62,773 nucleotides of DNA, from contig CANPWB010000009.1 in assembly GCA_947581925.1 (NCBI GenBank), forward strand, positions 1 through 62,773, read 5' to 3'. This document shows, in pieces, positions 33,074 through 41,324 of the stretch. The first letter of the stretch is position 1. Every line of letters starts with the position of its first letter. The notes beneath the pieces were generated by a model. That model made no database searches. It was not told the origin of the DNA and worked only from the letters and a program-made list of their open reading frames with translations. The DNA is from an uncultured Clostridia bacterium. Lineage in GTDB: Bacteria > Bacillota > Clostridia > Christensenellales > CAG-917. The translations under genes were made by a program, and so were the position numbers.

Positions 33074-34120
33074 TCAAGCCGCCGCGAGTTGTTTTTTCGC
33101 GTGGCACGATATGACTTTTTGCGCCCTGCCTTGTGATACGATAGGCTTTATTTTTTCAAGATAATACTTCTTGAAATTGATAAACTTCGCGCGGGCGATG
33201 AACGATATAAAACGCAAGCATTGCCTCAACCTAAGCCCGAAACGTTCTATCTTGCGAACCGAACGCATCAAGCTGTAAAAGATTTGTTTGCGCAATAAGA
33301 CATACCCTTTGTAGAACCTATACCCGACAAAATCTATCGGGCGCGTCCCATACCGCCATATCTCCCAATCGTCTTTCAGTTTTAGCTTGCCGTGTCGCAA
33401 AATGCTTTTGAGCATTTTTACAGCCTTGTGCATCTTGCGTTTGTTACGATCCATAAAAACGATGTCGTCCACATAGCGGATATAATGCCTTATTTTCAAC
33501 TTCTCTTTGATTGTGTGGTCTAACGTCTGCAAGTAGAAGTTGGAAAACGCTTGCGACGTATAATAACCTATCGGCAGGCCTGGCCCGCCATTGTCAAGGA
33601 TTGCGTCTATAAGCGACAAAACCTTTGCGTCCTTTATAACGCGGCGAAACTTCTGTTTGAGAATCTCACAATCCACCGACTCAAAGAAGTGTCGTATATC
33701 GGCTTTCATGACGTATTTGATACGCGGATCGTTGTTTGTAAATTTGAGCACCGCTTTCCTCGCCGCATTCGTACCGCGCCCCTTGACCGAACCGCAACAA
33801 TACCTGTCCATCCCGCGATGAATTATCGGGTCTATGACCTGCATCAAAGCCCAATGTATGATTTGGTCGGGATAAAATCTCGGCGTTTTTATGTTGCGTA
33901 TTTTGTTATGTTCCCGCCGCGTTTTAAGGCGCGGCGGAGCAAATTCAACATTACCGCTTTCGAGTATTTGCTTTACCTGTGCCGCATAGATTTCGGGATG
34001 ATCGTGCGCATCCTTAACAATGCCGCGCCTGTGTTGCTTGTTTTTGGTAGCATTTCGTACAGCCAGCACAAGATTGTCAATCGAGCATATTTTTTCATAT
34101 AAAAAGCCAATTCTTTTCAT
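33074..34120 (-). CDS. Diversity-generating retroelement reverse transcriptase
   Basis: A 348-residue reverse transcriptase. Motif A is MKADIRHFFESVD with the catalytic Asp141; motif B/4 is LPIGYYTSQAFSNFYL, in which the IGxxxSQ form replaces the QGxxxSP of group II and retroviral enzymes and is the hallmark of DGR enzymes; motif C is RYVDDIVFM with YVDD at 216-219; motif D/E and the thumb follow (RPIDFVGYRFYKGYVLLRKQI). The C-terminus is basic. It copies the template-repeat RNA with frequent errors at adenines, and the cDNA replaces the variable repeat of the tail-fibre gene. It lies directly downstream of the TR in the same transcript, with a weak ribosome site. No separate Avd gene is visible. 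Confidence 0.95.
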   Translation of the reverse strand: MKRIGFLYEKICSIDNLVLAVRNATKNKQHRRGIVKDAHDHPEIYAAQVKQILESGNVEFAPPRLKTRREHNKIRNIKTPRFYPDQIIHWALMQVIDPIIHRGMDRYCCGSVKGRGTNAARKAVLKFTNNDPRIKYVMKADIRHFFESVDCEILKQKFRRVIKDAKVLSLIDAILDNGGPGLPIGYYTSQAFSNFYLQTLDHTIKEKLKIRHYIRYVDDIVFMDRNKRKMHKAVKMLKSILRHGKLKLKDDWEIWRYGTRPIDFVGYRFYKGYVLLRKQIFYSLMRSVRKIERFGLRLRQCLRFISFIARAKFINFKKYYLEKIKPIVSQGRAQKVISCHAKKQLAAA

Positions 34121-34261
34121 AGTGATATTTTTTCAAAGAGTCTTTGTTGCGCCTCACGGTGTTTCAATGCTCGCGCCCTACTAAACCGCACTCTTTGTCG
34201 GCTATTTTGGACCCCTCTGGTCCCAGATACACAAACCATGTAAAGACTTTTGCAACAAGTT

Positions 34262-34361
34262 CGACCGCCGATGTTCGCATTCGAGTTCGACGCGGCATTG
34301 TTCCCATTCAAGTACCACAAGCCCGCGTTCGAGCCATTGTTCCAATTCCCGCCGAAGTTCA
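34262..34361 (-). repeat. DGR template repeat (TR)
   Basis: This 100-base segment aligns without gaps to the variable repeat exactly 220 bases away. Of 24 adenines on the coding (minus) strand, 12 differ in VR; no other base differs. Its translation would read FGGNWNNGSNAGLWYLNG, rich in Asn (AAC/AAT) codons, the classic TR design that allows most amino acids but not stop codons. Nineteen unmutated bases at the 3' (coding-sense) end, GAACATCGGCGGTCG and neighbours, correspond to the initiation-of-mutagenic-homing end. Beyond it, decayed similarity to the end of the target gene continues for about 24 bases, showing that TR arose from a duplicated 3' end. An open frame over it is not a gene. 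Confidence 0.95.
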
Positions 34362-34431
34362 AGACCGACGACATTCGGATCGTGTACCTGTCGATTGACT
34401 ATTGCTTTGCAACTGCACAATTATGCTTCCA

Positions 34432-34451
34432 ACGGGGGAAGTTTCCCCCGT
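34432..34451 (-). other. DGR post-VR hairpin
   Basis: On the coding strand ACGGGGGA, loop AACT, TCCCCCGT makes a perfect 8-pair, GC-rich stem with a 4-base loop. It lies 8 bases after the stop codon of the target gene and about 30 bases after the VR end, with no T run, so it is not a terminator. A stem of 7-10 GC-rich pairs with a 4-base loop just downstream of VR is the known DNA structure that promotes target recognition in DGRs. Confidence 0.8.
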
Positions 34452-34459
34452 ATGCCCCC

Positions 34460-35875
34460 TCAAAGAGGTTTATAGCAAAGACGACCGCCGATGTTCGCAT
34501 ACGAGGTCGACGCGGCATTGTGCCCAAACAAGCACCACAAGCCCGCGCTCGAGCCACTGCTCCAATCCCCGCCGAAGCGCACGACCGTACCGCTTGTCGA
34601 ATAGCTGCTATAATCTGCAAAGTAGGTCGCATCCGAACCACCGCTTGTGCTCGTTATGTACTGTATGAGCGGGTCATTGCTGAGCGGACCGAACGATTTG
34701 ACATATCCCGATGCGGTTGCGCGTTTTCCTTGATACACATATGGGGCGTCTATTTTGCCGCCGTTATATGCCGTGGGGTCATAGCACACATATACGCTGT
34801 CGTTATGGAATGAAATGCCGTCTATCCACTTGAATACATTGCCATACAGGTTTTCAATGCCACGATATTTCATTGCAGATGTGCCGCTTGTGTTGCTGAC
34901 TTCCGAGCCAGACGGCGTCGCTACGGTGTCCGTTCTGCCTGTTGCGATTGCCGCTGAATTGCTCGACGCCGTATACCCTTTCATAATGGACTGCGAGTCT
35001 GTGGTCGCAAACTCAATAAGGAACAGTTCTTGAAGAATAAGATATATTAGGTAGTCGAATTGCTGATACCCTGCACCGTTGGCGACGCAACCTTTGCGGA
35101 AAGCGTCTATCGTGACGTTGACGAGCACTGTTTTTTCGGCCTTTGACTCGACGAGCGACGACGTTCCACTGCCCTCGTATTTGCCGACGAGAACATAGTC
35201 GATCTCATTACCCACCCAATCAACAAACAAGGTCGTAAAGCCGCTGTGCTTTGTGCCAGATATTTGATGTTTGTATGTGCCATTGCTGTTTTTGGTGATT
35301 TTGGAATAGAATTTCGGTATCTTGATGAAGACGTTTCCGTTTTTGTCCGTTACTTCTTTCATCTCGCTCCACGGGTAGCAAGAGTCGAAATCGGACTGTA
35401 TTTCAGACCCGTCTATATAGACACTCAAAGACTTTGCGTCGTCCGTCCTTACAAGCGCACTCAGAGAGGCCGCGCCGACATTGTCCACGCCGAAAATATA
35501 CGCTTTGTTTGGATCATACCCATATCCGTCGTTGCCTTTTTCTCCCTTGTCCCCCTTTTCTCCTTTGGGGCCTGTTTCACCTTTCGCACCATCTTTGCCA
35601 GCGGGTCCTGCTGGTCCTGTTGCACCCGCAGGTCCTTGCGAACCCTGCGCCCCCGTTGCGCCCTTGATACTGCCGTATTTTGTAACGGTGTACGCTGTGC
35701 TTGTGATTGCGGTGATTTTGCACAAATCACCGTTTTTGTTTACAATGGTGTCGCCGACGAGCGGAGATATGCTCCCGTTCGTCTGCACTTCCGTTTTCAG
35801 AATGGACGTTGTGCTTGTTGAGGACGAACCGAAAAATCCGCCGCCTTGCACTCTCCCCAAATTGCTGCTTGCCAT
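34460..35875 (-). CDS. DGR-diversified phage tail-fibre/adhesin with collagen-like repeat and C-type-lectin-like domain
   Basis: A 471-residue fibre protein. Residues 1-65 are an attachment domain starting SSNLGRVQGG, shared in style with the next fibre gene (INLGRVKGS). Residues of about 69-115 are collagen-like Gly-X-Y repeats (GATGPAGPAGKDGAKGETGPKGEKGDKGEKG), expected to form a trimeric stalk. Residues of about 150-471 form a C-type-lectin/formylglycine-generating-enzyme-like domain (KYRGIENLYGNVFKWIDGI; ...FGGDWSSGSSAGLW...ANIGGRLCYKP), as in Mtd-type and other DGR targets. The variable residues are in positions 433-459. It should be the receptor-binding tip; DGR action lets the phage change receptor range. 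Confidence 0.93.
   Translation of the reverse strand: MASSNLGRVQGGGFFGSSSTSTTSILKTEVQTNGSISPLVGDTIVNKNGDLCKITAITSTAYTVTKYGSIKGATGAQGSQGPAGATGPAGPAGKDGAKGETGPKGEKGDKGEKGNDGYGYDPNKAYIFGVDNVGAASLSALVRTDDAKSLSVYIDGSEIQSDFDSCYPWSEMKEVTDKNGNVFIKIPKFYSKITKNSNGTYKHQISGTKHSGFTTLFVDWVGNEIDYVLVGKYEGSGTSSLVESKAEKTVLVNVTIDAFRKGCVANGAGYQQFDYLIYLILQELFLIEFATTDSQSIMKGYTASSNSAAIATGRTDTVATPSGSEVSNTSGTSAMKYRGIENLYGNVFKWIDGISFHNDSVYVCYDPTAYNGGKIDAPYVYQGKRATASGYVKSFGPLSNDPLIQYITSTSGGSDATYFADYSSYSTSGTVVRFGGDWSSGSSAGLWCLFGHNAASTSYANIGGRLCYKPL
34482..34581 (-). repeat. DGR variable repeat (VR) at the 3' end of the fibre gene
   Basis: Compared with TR this segment carries 12 base changes, all at adenines of TR, giving ten amino-acid changes: N to R433, D437, S439, S440, S443, F450, H452, T457 and Y459, and Y to C448. 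The scaffold residues FGG, W438, GLW, AAS and ANIGGR are unchanged. The invariant end at 34482-34500 is the homing-initiation end. Confidence 0.95.
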
Positions 35876-35889
35876 ATTGTGCCTCCTTT

Positions 35890-36846
35890 TTATTCAAACG
35901 TAGCTACGAGCTCGCCTTTTTCGTTTATTGATAATGTAGGCGTCTTGCCGTCTGCGCCTTTGTCTCCTTGCACACCTTTGTCGCCTTTATCCCCTTTTGG
36001 AATACCAAAAACGAAATTGAAAACCTTTTCTGTGGCATCTCCGCTTGTTGTAACGGAAACGGTAGGTGCTGCACCTGCGGCAAGTTGATTGGCTTTTGCC
36101 GTCGGATCGCCGAAACCCGCCGCCGCGCCTGTTTCACCTTTCGCGCCCGTCTCACCTTTCGCGCCTGTTTCACCTTTCGCGCCTTGTGAACCCGTGTCGC
36201 CTTTTGCGCCGCGAGGAATACTGAACGTGAATTTGAATTTTTTTGCCGTATCTGGCGTACCCTCGACGGGATCAACAGAGACTATTGCATCCAAACCCGC
36301 TTCAAGCGTTTTGACAGACACTTCCATAGCGGAGGCGAAACCCGCCGCCGCTCCTGTGTCGCCCTTTGCTCCCGTCTCACCTTTCGCGCCTTGATCTCCC
36401 TTGGGACCTCTATCGCCCGTGTCGCCTTTGATACCTTGTGCGCCCGAAAGGTCGGTGATGTACTCGTAAGCAGTCGCTCCTTTGACATATAATCTTGCAT
36501 TTTCGGGGTCTTCGACATTGCCCGTCTCAACGATGACGAACTGACCTTGCTTCACACCGTCCGATGCGTAGCCTGTGTTCATAGCCGCCACGCTTGCATA
36601 CGTCTTTGCGACGGCAAACGGGTCGCCTTTTACACCCTTTATGTTGCCTTTGAGTGCCCATGTAAGCACATCGGCGGAGGGAATATATTGATAAATGTTA
36701 CCATTTGATACATTCAGATACAGGTCCATTGCGACGGGCGTATATCCTGCCGCAGTGATTGCCGACGCGATTGCCGACGCTTCGTCTGCTGTTCCTGTGT
36801 ACCACATGGAGCCCTTAACGCGCCCCAGATTGATAATTTGAGCCAT
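35890..36846 (-). CDS. Phage collagen-like fibre protein
   Basis: A 318-residue protein. It starts MAQIINLGRVKGSMWYTG and a short beta domain (ASAIASAITAAGYTPVAMDLYLNVSNGNIYQY), then contains three blocks of Gly-X-Y repeats (at about 137-167, 208-248 and 278-304: DTGDRGPKGDQGAKGETGAKG; AKGDTGSQGAKGETG; PKGDKGDKGVQGDKG) with short beta domains between them (AGLDAIVSVDPVEGTPDTAKKFKFTFSIPRG; AAPTVSVTTSGDATEKVFNFVFGIPKG). This is a bead-and-stalk fibre. It sits between two other fibre-like genes and probably forms a tail-spike or neck-whisker trimer. No receptor domain is visible at its end. Confidence 0.8.
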   Translation of the reverse strand: MAQIINLGRVKGSMWYTGTADEASAIASAITAAGYTPVAMDLYLNVSNGNIYQYIPSADVLTWALKGNIKGVKGDPFAVAKTYASVAAMNTGYASDGVKQGQFVIVETGNVEDPENARLYVKGATAYEYITDLSGAQGIKGDTGDRGPKGDQGAKGETGAKGDTGAAAGFASAMEVSVKTLEAGLDAIVSVDPVEGTPDTAKKFKFTFSIPRGAKGDTGSQGAKGETGAKGETGAKGETGAAAGFGDPTAKANQLAAGAAPTVSVTTSGDATEKVFNFVFGIPKGDKGDKGVQGDKGADGKTPTLSINEKGELVATFE

Positions 36847-36859
36847 TTTTATTTCTCCT

Positions 36860-37654
36860 TTAATAGATTGTCAAAATCATGTTCCCGAAGTCATCAATGC
36901 TGTATTCGACGTCGGGATTGCCTGCCGCCTCAGACTTGACGACAAGGTTTCCGCCCTGCACGGAAAAAGTGTAAAAGCTGTCGCCTTTATCGCCTTTTTC
37001 TCCCTTGTCCCCCTTTTCTCCTTTGGGGCCTGTTTCACCTTTCGCACCCGTAGAACCTTTGTCGCCGAAACGTCCGACGGAATAAGCCGTTGTGACGCTC
37101 CCGTCGCGCAAGTACACGTCAATGCGCGTCCACACAAACTGTCCATCACTCGCCAATGGTACATTTGCCGTCCACTTCCCCGTTGGCGCAACAGTGCCAC
37201 TGTCGCCGAGCTGGTATGTCACTTCTGTCCTGTCAATGCTCTTGTCATAAGCCTGTTTCGCGCTCTCTGACGTTTCGGAGAGAGTTTTTGCGATGTTGTT
37301 TATAATTGTCTGCAATGCTTGCTTCTCGCGCGCTCCTGCGCTCGGATAGAGCAATAAGACCTTGCTGGCAAAAGTGCCGCTCGTAAAAGATTTGATAAGA
37401 TCGCCGAGATTGTCAATGTTGTATTCGTCAAGCAGTATGCGGATGTATTCCGCCGCCGAAGTGCCCGCGATCACCTCTATTAGCTCGTTGATTTTCGTCG
37501 CAAGAAAAGTGGCGAGTTTGTCAAACCAAAGTTTGAGCTGCGTCGGCGTCATGCCGCCTTGCCCGTACTGAGAGGGAGCGTTCGGCCTGTCAGACAGTGC
37601 CTGTACACCTCTCTCCTGTATTTGTCCTGCTGTTATAGATTTGAGCGTTTTCAC
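36860..37654 (-). CDS. Phage baseplate/fibre protein with collagen-like segment
   Basis: A 264-residue protein. Residues 1-150 are alpha-helical (LKLWFDKLATFLATKINELIEVI; REKQALQTIINNIAKTLSETSESAKQAYD), residues 150-200 a beta domain (VAPTGKWTANVPLASDGQFVWTRIDVYLRDGSVTTAYSVGRFG) and about 201-230 collagen-like (DKGSTGAKGETGPKGEKGDKG). The end is a small beta domain (FYTFSVQGGNLVVKSEA). The GTG at 37654 is used: GGAGG lies 6 bases before it, while the preceding TTG is too close. It joins the tail to the fibres by position. Confidence 0.7.
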   Translation of the reverse strand: MKTLKSITAGQIQERGVQALSDRPNAPSQYGQGGMTPTQLKLWFDKLATFLATKINELIEVIAGTSAAEYIRILLDEYNIDNLGDLIKSFTSGTFASKVLLLYPSAGAREKQALQTIINNIAKTLSETSESAKQAYDKSIDRTEVTYQLGDSGTVAPTGKWTANVPLASDGQFVWTRIDVYLRDGSVTTAYSVGRFGDKGSTGAKGETGPKGEKGDKGEKGDKGDSFYTFSVQGGNLVVKSEAAGNPDVEYSIDDFGNMILTIY

Positions 37655-37668
37655 GAACAACCTCCTTT

Positions 37669-40290
37669 TTATCCCTTATATCGGCCCGCGACTCGATAGC
37701 GGAAAGATATGGAAAACAGCGCGAATGGCCTTAAATACTCGTCTGAATACAGGTAGTATTGTTTTTCCACCCACTGTTTTTCCTTTTCCTTTACGGCAAA
37801 CAAGCTCTGCTCCGTAGTATTGAATGTAAAGTCTGAAAAATCCATATCGTCAAACGAGAATAGCGCGTTGTTTATTCTCGCAATTTGCGCATACGGCTTT
37901 TTGTTCGTCCGAACCTTGACCTTTGCGGAGCTATTTTTGAATGACTTTGTTTTTATAACGGTAGAACGCTTGATTGTCGTCTTTGTCAAATGCGGGATGC
38001 CGCAATTATCCATGAGCGTTGCACAGCCGCAAACGATAGTACGCTCGTCGTAGTTGTATGAGGAGGTAGGCAGCTCGCCGTCCTCGTCCCTCATATCAAA
38101 GTTGAACGAGCAAACAACACCATTTTCGCAGCCAAAAAACAGATTATCGCTGAACGAGCGCAAAACGACGGCCTTTCTGAACACGCCACCTGTATAATTG
38201 CTCTTTGTTTCGCACAAAAAGGCGTGACGCTCCAACAGCTCGCCGAGCTCGTCTCTTATGTCATAAATCGTGTAATAAATGCCGATAATGTAATCTACAC
38301 CGCCATATTGCACGTTTAGAGGTTTGAAATATATCTCATGCGTAGCATTGCCGTCCATGTCGGGATCGTTTGCTACTTCTCCGCACAGATTTTTAGGTTC
38401 GCCGAACATAGAATTTACAGCCGTCGGAATTTCCAGCTCATACTCTTTGTCTTCGTATTCGACCTTTAATCCCACCAAATCCTCTGGAAGTTCACTGCAA
38501 TATCTATACTCTTTGTATTGATTGTCCCATGTGCCTATGTTTTCGAGATAATACCATTCGTATTGCATTGTGCCCGTATCGTCTTGATAACGCTGTCTAC
38601 TGTCTGCAAGGAACATTTTGCCGTCCGTGAGAACGCAAAGATAGCCGCCCCACTCTTCGAGGACTGCCTCAGACAGGTCTGTATTCACGAGCTTTGTATC
38701 AATCAAACGACTGCGATGCTCGTTGGCACGTTCAGAAGCGATTTTGAGCTGTCCCACACCCTCAACTCCGAGGCGCGAAATAAATATAGGATCGTCAAGA
38801 AAATTGCAACATGCGCCCATACAGCCGAGCCCAGACAAGCCCTGCACAGCGGGATAAATTCTCGGAGTGAGATTGATATTGCTGTCCGTGCCAGTGTGGA
38901 AATAGATAGCACTGTCCTGTTGTGTGTCTCCTTTCAACACCATAAGCGTGTCGGAAACACACATGATGCCCGTTATAGGTGCCATACCTACTCCGTCCTG
39001 CATATAATTCAAAATGCCAAAATATGCGGGGTCGGTGTAGCCTGTACTGTTCCTGCCACAGAAAAATACATAGTTGTGATAATCGGGATTGCCCGTACAA
39101 AATACTCTGCCGTCATATGTCGTGCACAGCGTACACTTTGTTATAAGCTCGGAGACGTCTTCCATATTCTCCGCCACACCGTCTATTGACTTGTATTTCT
39201 TTTCCGCCGTTATCTCAATACCCGCGTATCCTTGCTCATACTTCGAGCCATCGGGAGCAGATGTTTCCTCTGGCTTTGTAGGTGCCACATTAAATGAAAT
39301 TTTGCCATTTGCCAGATCCACCGTATAATCGCTTGTGTCGGCTCCATACACCTTTACGGAAACTACTTTATCAAGTTTGTTTTCGTTCATATAGAAGTCT
39401 TTGGTCTCGCCGTCTGCGACAAACGTGTGCTTGAATTTTGGCGTCAATATATTTCGTTGCTCGTACTCCGTGCCGATGTTGGCATTTTCACCAGATGGGA
39501 CAATATTGATATAGGTTGTCGGGACATAAGCATTGTCTTTGACGTGATTCACTTTTGTCCCGTCATACACGAGATAATTCTTGCCGTCGATTATGTAAAG
39601 CAGATTATTGAATATGAAATATTGGCTCTTGTGCTCGTTCATTGATGAGAACAAAATATCCTCGTTTTTGAGAATACCCTCGTAATATTCGAGCTCCAAC
39701 ATGTCGCCCTCTTTTACTTCCGAACTTAACAAAGACAGCGTTTTCTTGTTCTTGTCGTAGGTAGCAAGCTCCGTGATGTCGGACCCTGTAACGGTTTTGA
39801 CGCTTACAATGCCCGCGCAATCAAAATTGATGGGAATAGTAAAGGTGCGAAGCATGGCGTTTCCGTCGTCGCTCTCGGTCGGCGCAGGAGCCGCCACCGC
39901 CTTTGCCGTCAAGATGTTCAGAGATTGCGGATAATTGCTCCAAAGATAAAGCCGCTTGCCACTATGAACAACAACTCGCTCTGCCCCGCCTGCCAGCTTT
40001 GCCTTGAAATAGAAAATGCCGTAGATCTCGCGGTTTGACTCCGAGAGAGTTGTCGCCTTTGCAATGCCTTTGGCATTTACGGTTATGGTCTTAGAAAAAT
40101 CCGCACGGCGGCGGAACCCCGCCATAGTCTCCAAAGCCTCTCCTTGCCCGCTCAAATAATCTTTGTACATATTTACAAGATAGGCAAGGCGCGAGGCGTG
40201 GACTTGCGTGTGGTCGTTGGAAAAATCAACCCCTCTGAAATTGCCATAGTGCCTGCTGTATTCAGTTGTCGCTCTGTTCAAAATCCCCAT
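37669..40290 (-). CDS. Large phage tail/neck protein (tail-tube or stabilisation-like)
   Basis: An 873-residue beta-rich protein. The start MGILNRATTEYSRHYGNFRGVDFSND is typical of the large tail protein that follows the connector in podovirus-like Firmicutes phages, where it mixes stabilisation and tail-tube roles. Blocks such as NNLLYIIDGKNYLVYDGTKV, YDGRVFCTGNPDYHNYVFFCGRNS, FISRLGVEGVGQL and KMFLADSRQRYQDD suggest a beta-propeller-like fold with repeated four-strand blades. The ATG at 40290 with GGTGG is chosen; a longer frame overlaps the preceding gene. One base separates it from the connector gene stop, indicating coupled translation. Confidence 0.65.
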   Translation of the reverse strand: MGILNRATTEYSRHYGNFRGVDFSNDHTQVHASRLAYLVNMYKDYLSGQGEALETMAGFRRRADFSKTITVNAKGIAKATTLSESNREIYGIFYFKAKLAGGAERVVVHSGKRLYLWSNYPQSLNILTAKAVAAPAPTESDDGNAMLRTFTIPINFDCAGIVSVKTVTGSDITELATYDKNKKTLSLLSSEVKEGDMLELEYYEGILKNEDILFSSMNEHKSQYFIFNNLLYIIDGKNYLVYDGTKVNHVKDNAYVPTTYINIVPSGENANIGTEYEQRNILTPKFKHTFVADGETKDFYMNENKLDKVVSVKVYGADTSDYTVDLANGKISFNVAPTKPEETSAPDGSKYEQGYAGIEITAEKKYKSIDGVAENMEDVSELITKCTLCTTYDGRVFCTGNPDYHNYVFFCGRNSTGYTDPAYFGILNYMQDGVGMAPITGIMCVSDTLMVLKGDTQQDSAIYFHTGTDSNINLTPRIYPAVQGLSGLGCMGACCNFLDDPIFISRLGVEGVGQLKIASERANEHRSRLIDTKLVNTDLSEAVLEEWGGYLCVLTDGKMFLADSRQRYQDDTGTMQYEWYYLENIGTWDNQYKEYRYCSELPEDLVGLKVEYEDKEYELEIPTAVNSMFGEPKNLCGEVANDPDMDGNATHEIYFKPLNVQYGGVDYIIGIYYTIYDIRDELGELLERHAFLCETKSNYTGGVFRKAVVLRSFSDNLFFGCENGVVCSFNFDMRDEDGELPTSSYNYDERTIVCGCATLMDNCGIPHLTKTTIKRSTVIKTKSFKNSSAKVKVRTNKKPYAQIARINNALFSFDDMDFSDFTFNTTEQSLFAVKEKEKQWVEKQYYLYSDEYLRPFALFSISFRYRVAGRYKG

Positions 40291-40291
40291 T

Positions 40292-41218
40292 TTACCACCC
40301 CGTTTTGTTACGATAAACAGCAGGTTTGAGGTCTTTTTGCCTCGACACAATTTCAGACACCTGTGCATTGTAAAGCGACAAATAATACTCTGCTTTTGCG
40401 GGCTCGTCGTCCGCCCAAATATAGCTTGCTACGAGATTCGGCATAAGGCACGAAAGCTCGCTGTCGAGGTCAATTTCAATGGTTTCCATATCGTCATCGC
40501 GCGACAATACTCGCATTTTCCTGTAATATTGAACCTCGTATACGCCTGTTTGGGATGCGGGGATAAGGAGTTTATCGGCTCCCTCGACAAAATAGTCGGT
40601 GTTAAGGATAAAGCCCTTACCCCGTGTGGCATCCCTAATCGGAGGACACACAAACGAAACGAAATCGTCTGTGAGGCTGGCTATGTTGTAGACGATATAT
40701 TTACTGTAAGCGGGAACCTGTTCGGGCTCTGCACCGAGCAAACTGCCGTACATTGCCACATTCTGCACCCAGTAGATATAATCGCCCGAAAACTTGATAC
40801 GCACCATACCCGTATACGGGCTGTCTCCGTCAAGTATCAAGCCTCTGTATTGTTCAAACTGCCCTTTGTCGGACACAAGGTCGATTGCCTTTATCGTCTC
40901 CCACGTCTCCCCAGAGTCAGTGCTTTTTTCGATTGTCGCTACACCATTGCCGTTGCACTCAAAATAATAACTTTTTGCACTATCGACAATGAATATGAGA
41001 GCCTCGTCGTCTTTACATAGAGGCTCAAATGTTTCCTCGCTTATCTTATTTATAAGCGGAAAATGATTGAGTTTATATATGGAGGTAGCGGGTCTTATTC
41101 TGTTAATCTGTGTGACCGCCCTGTTCGCCGCAAGATAAAAGCCGTTTATTCGTTCGCTTTCAAGCTCATTTTCAAAACCCAGCTCGGCCACAGAGTCATA
41201 CAATTCTTTGATTGTCAT
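40292..41218 (-). CDS. Phage head-tail connector/adaptor protein
   Basis: A 308-residue protein directly downstream of the major capsid gene and upstream of the large tail protein. Its N-terminal MTIKELYDSVAELGFE...GFYLAANRAVTQINRIRP and C-terminal helical ...LPNLVASYIWADDEPAKAEYYLSLYNAQVSEI resemble head-completion/adaptor proteins (gp6/gp11-like), with a large inserted beta domain in the middle (KSYYFECNGNGVATIEKSTDSGETWETIKAI). The insertion is the kind used for decoration. Assignment rests on position and helix pattern. Confidence 0.6.
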   Translation of the reverse strand: MTIKELYDSVAELGFENELESERINGFYLAANRAVTQINRIRPATSIYKLNHFPLINKISEETFEPLCKDDEALIFIVDSAKSYYFECNGNGVATIEKSTDSGETWETIKAIDLVSDKGQFEQYRGLILDGDSPYTGMVRIKFSGDYIYWVQNVAMYGSLLGAEPEQVPAYSKYIVYNIASLTDDFVSFVCPPIRDATRGKGFILNTDYFVEGADKLLIPASQTGVYEVQYYRKMRVLSRDDDMETIEIDLDSELSCLMPNLVASYIWADDEPAKAEYYLSLYNAQVSEIVSRQKDLKPAVYRNKTGW

Positions 41219-41324
41219 ATAGCATACCTCCTTTTAAGAATAAGGCTTAGGACAGGGCCTACGTCTCATAACCGCAAGCCCCGCCCAAGCCACACACCGC
41301 CCCCTGCGGAGCGAGTATGTCAAA

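Noticed and set aside
34117..34374. 85-aa open frame that contains FGGNWNNGSNAGLW
   Set aside because: It is the translation of the DGR template repeat and its flank; no ribosome site, and it runs into the RT start. It is a template RNA, not a gene.
34432..34451. Terminator of the fibre operon
   Set aside because: No T run on either side and the RT with TR must be transcribed through it.
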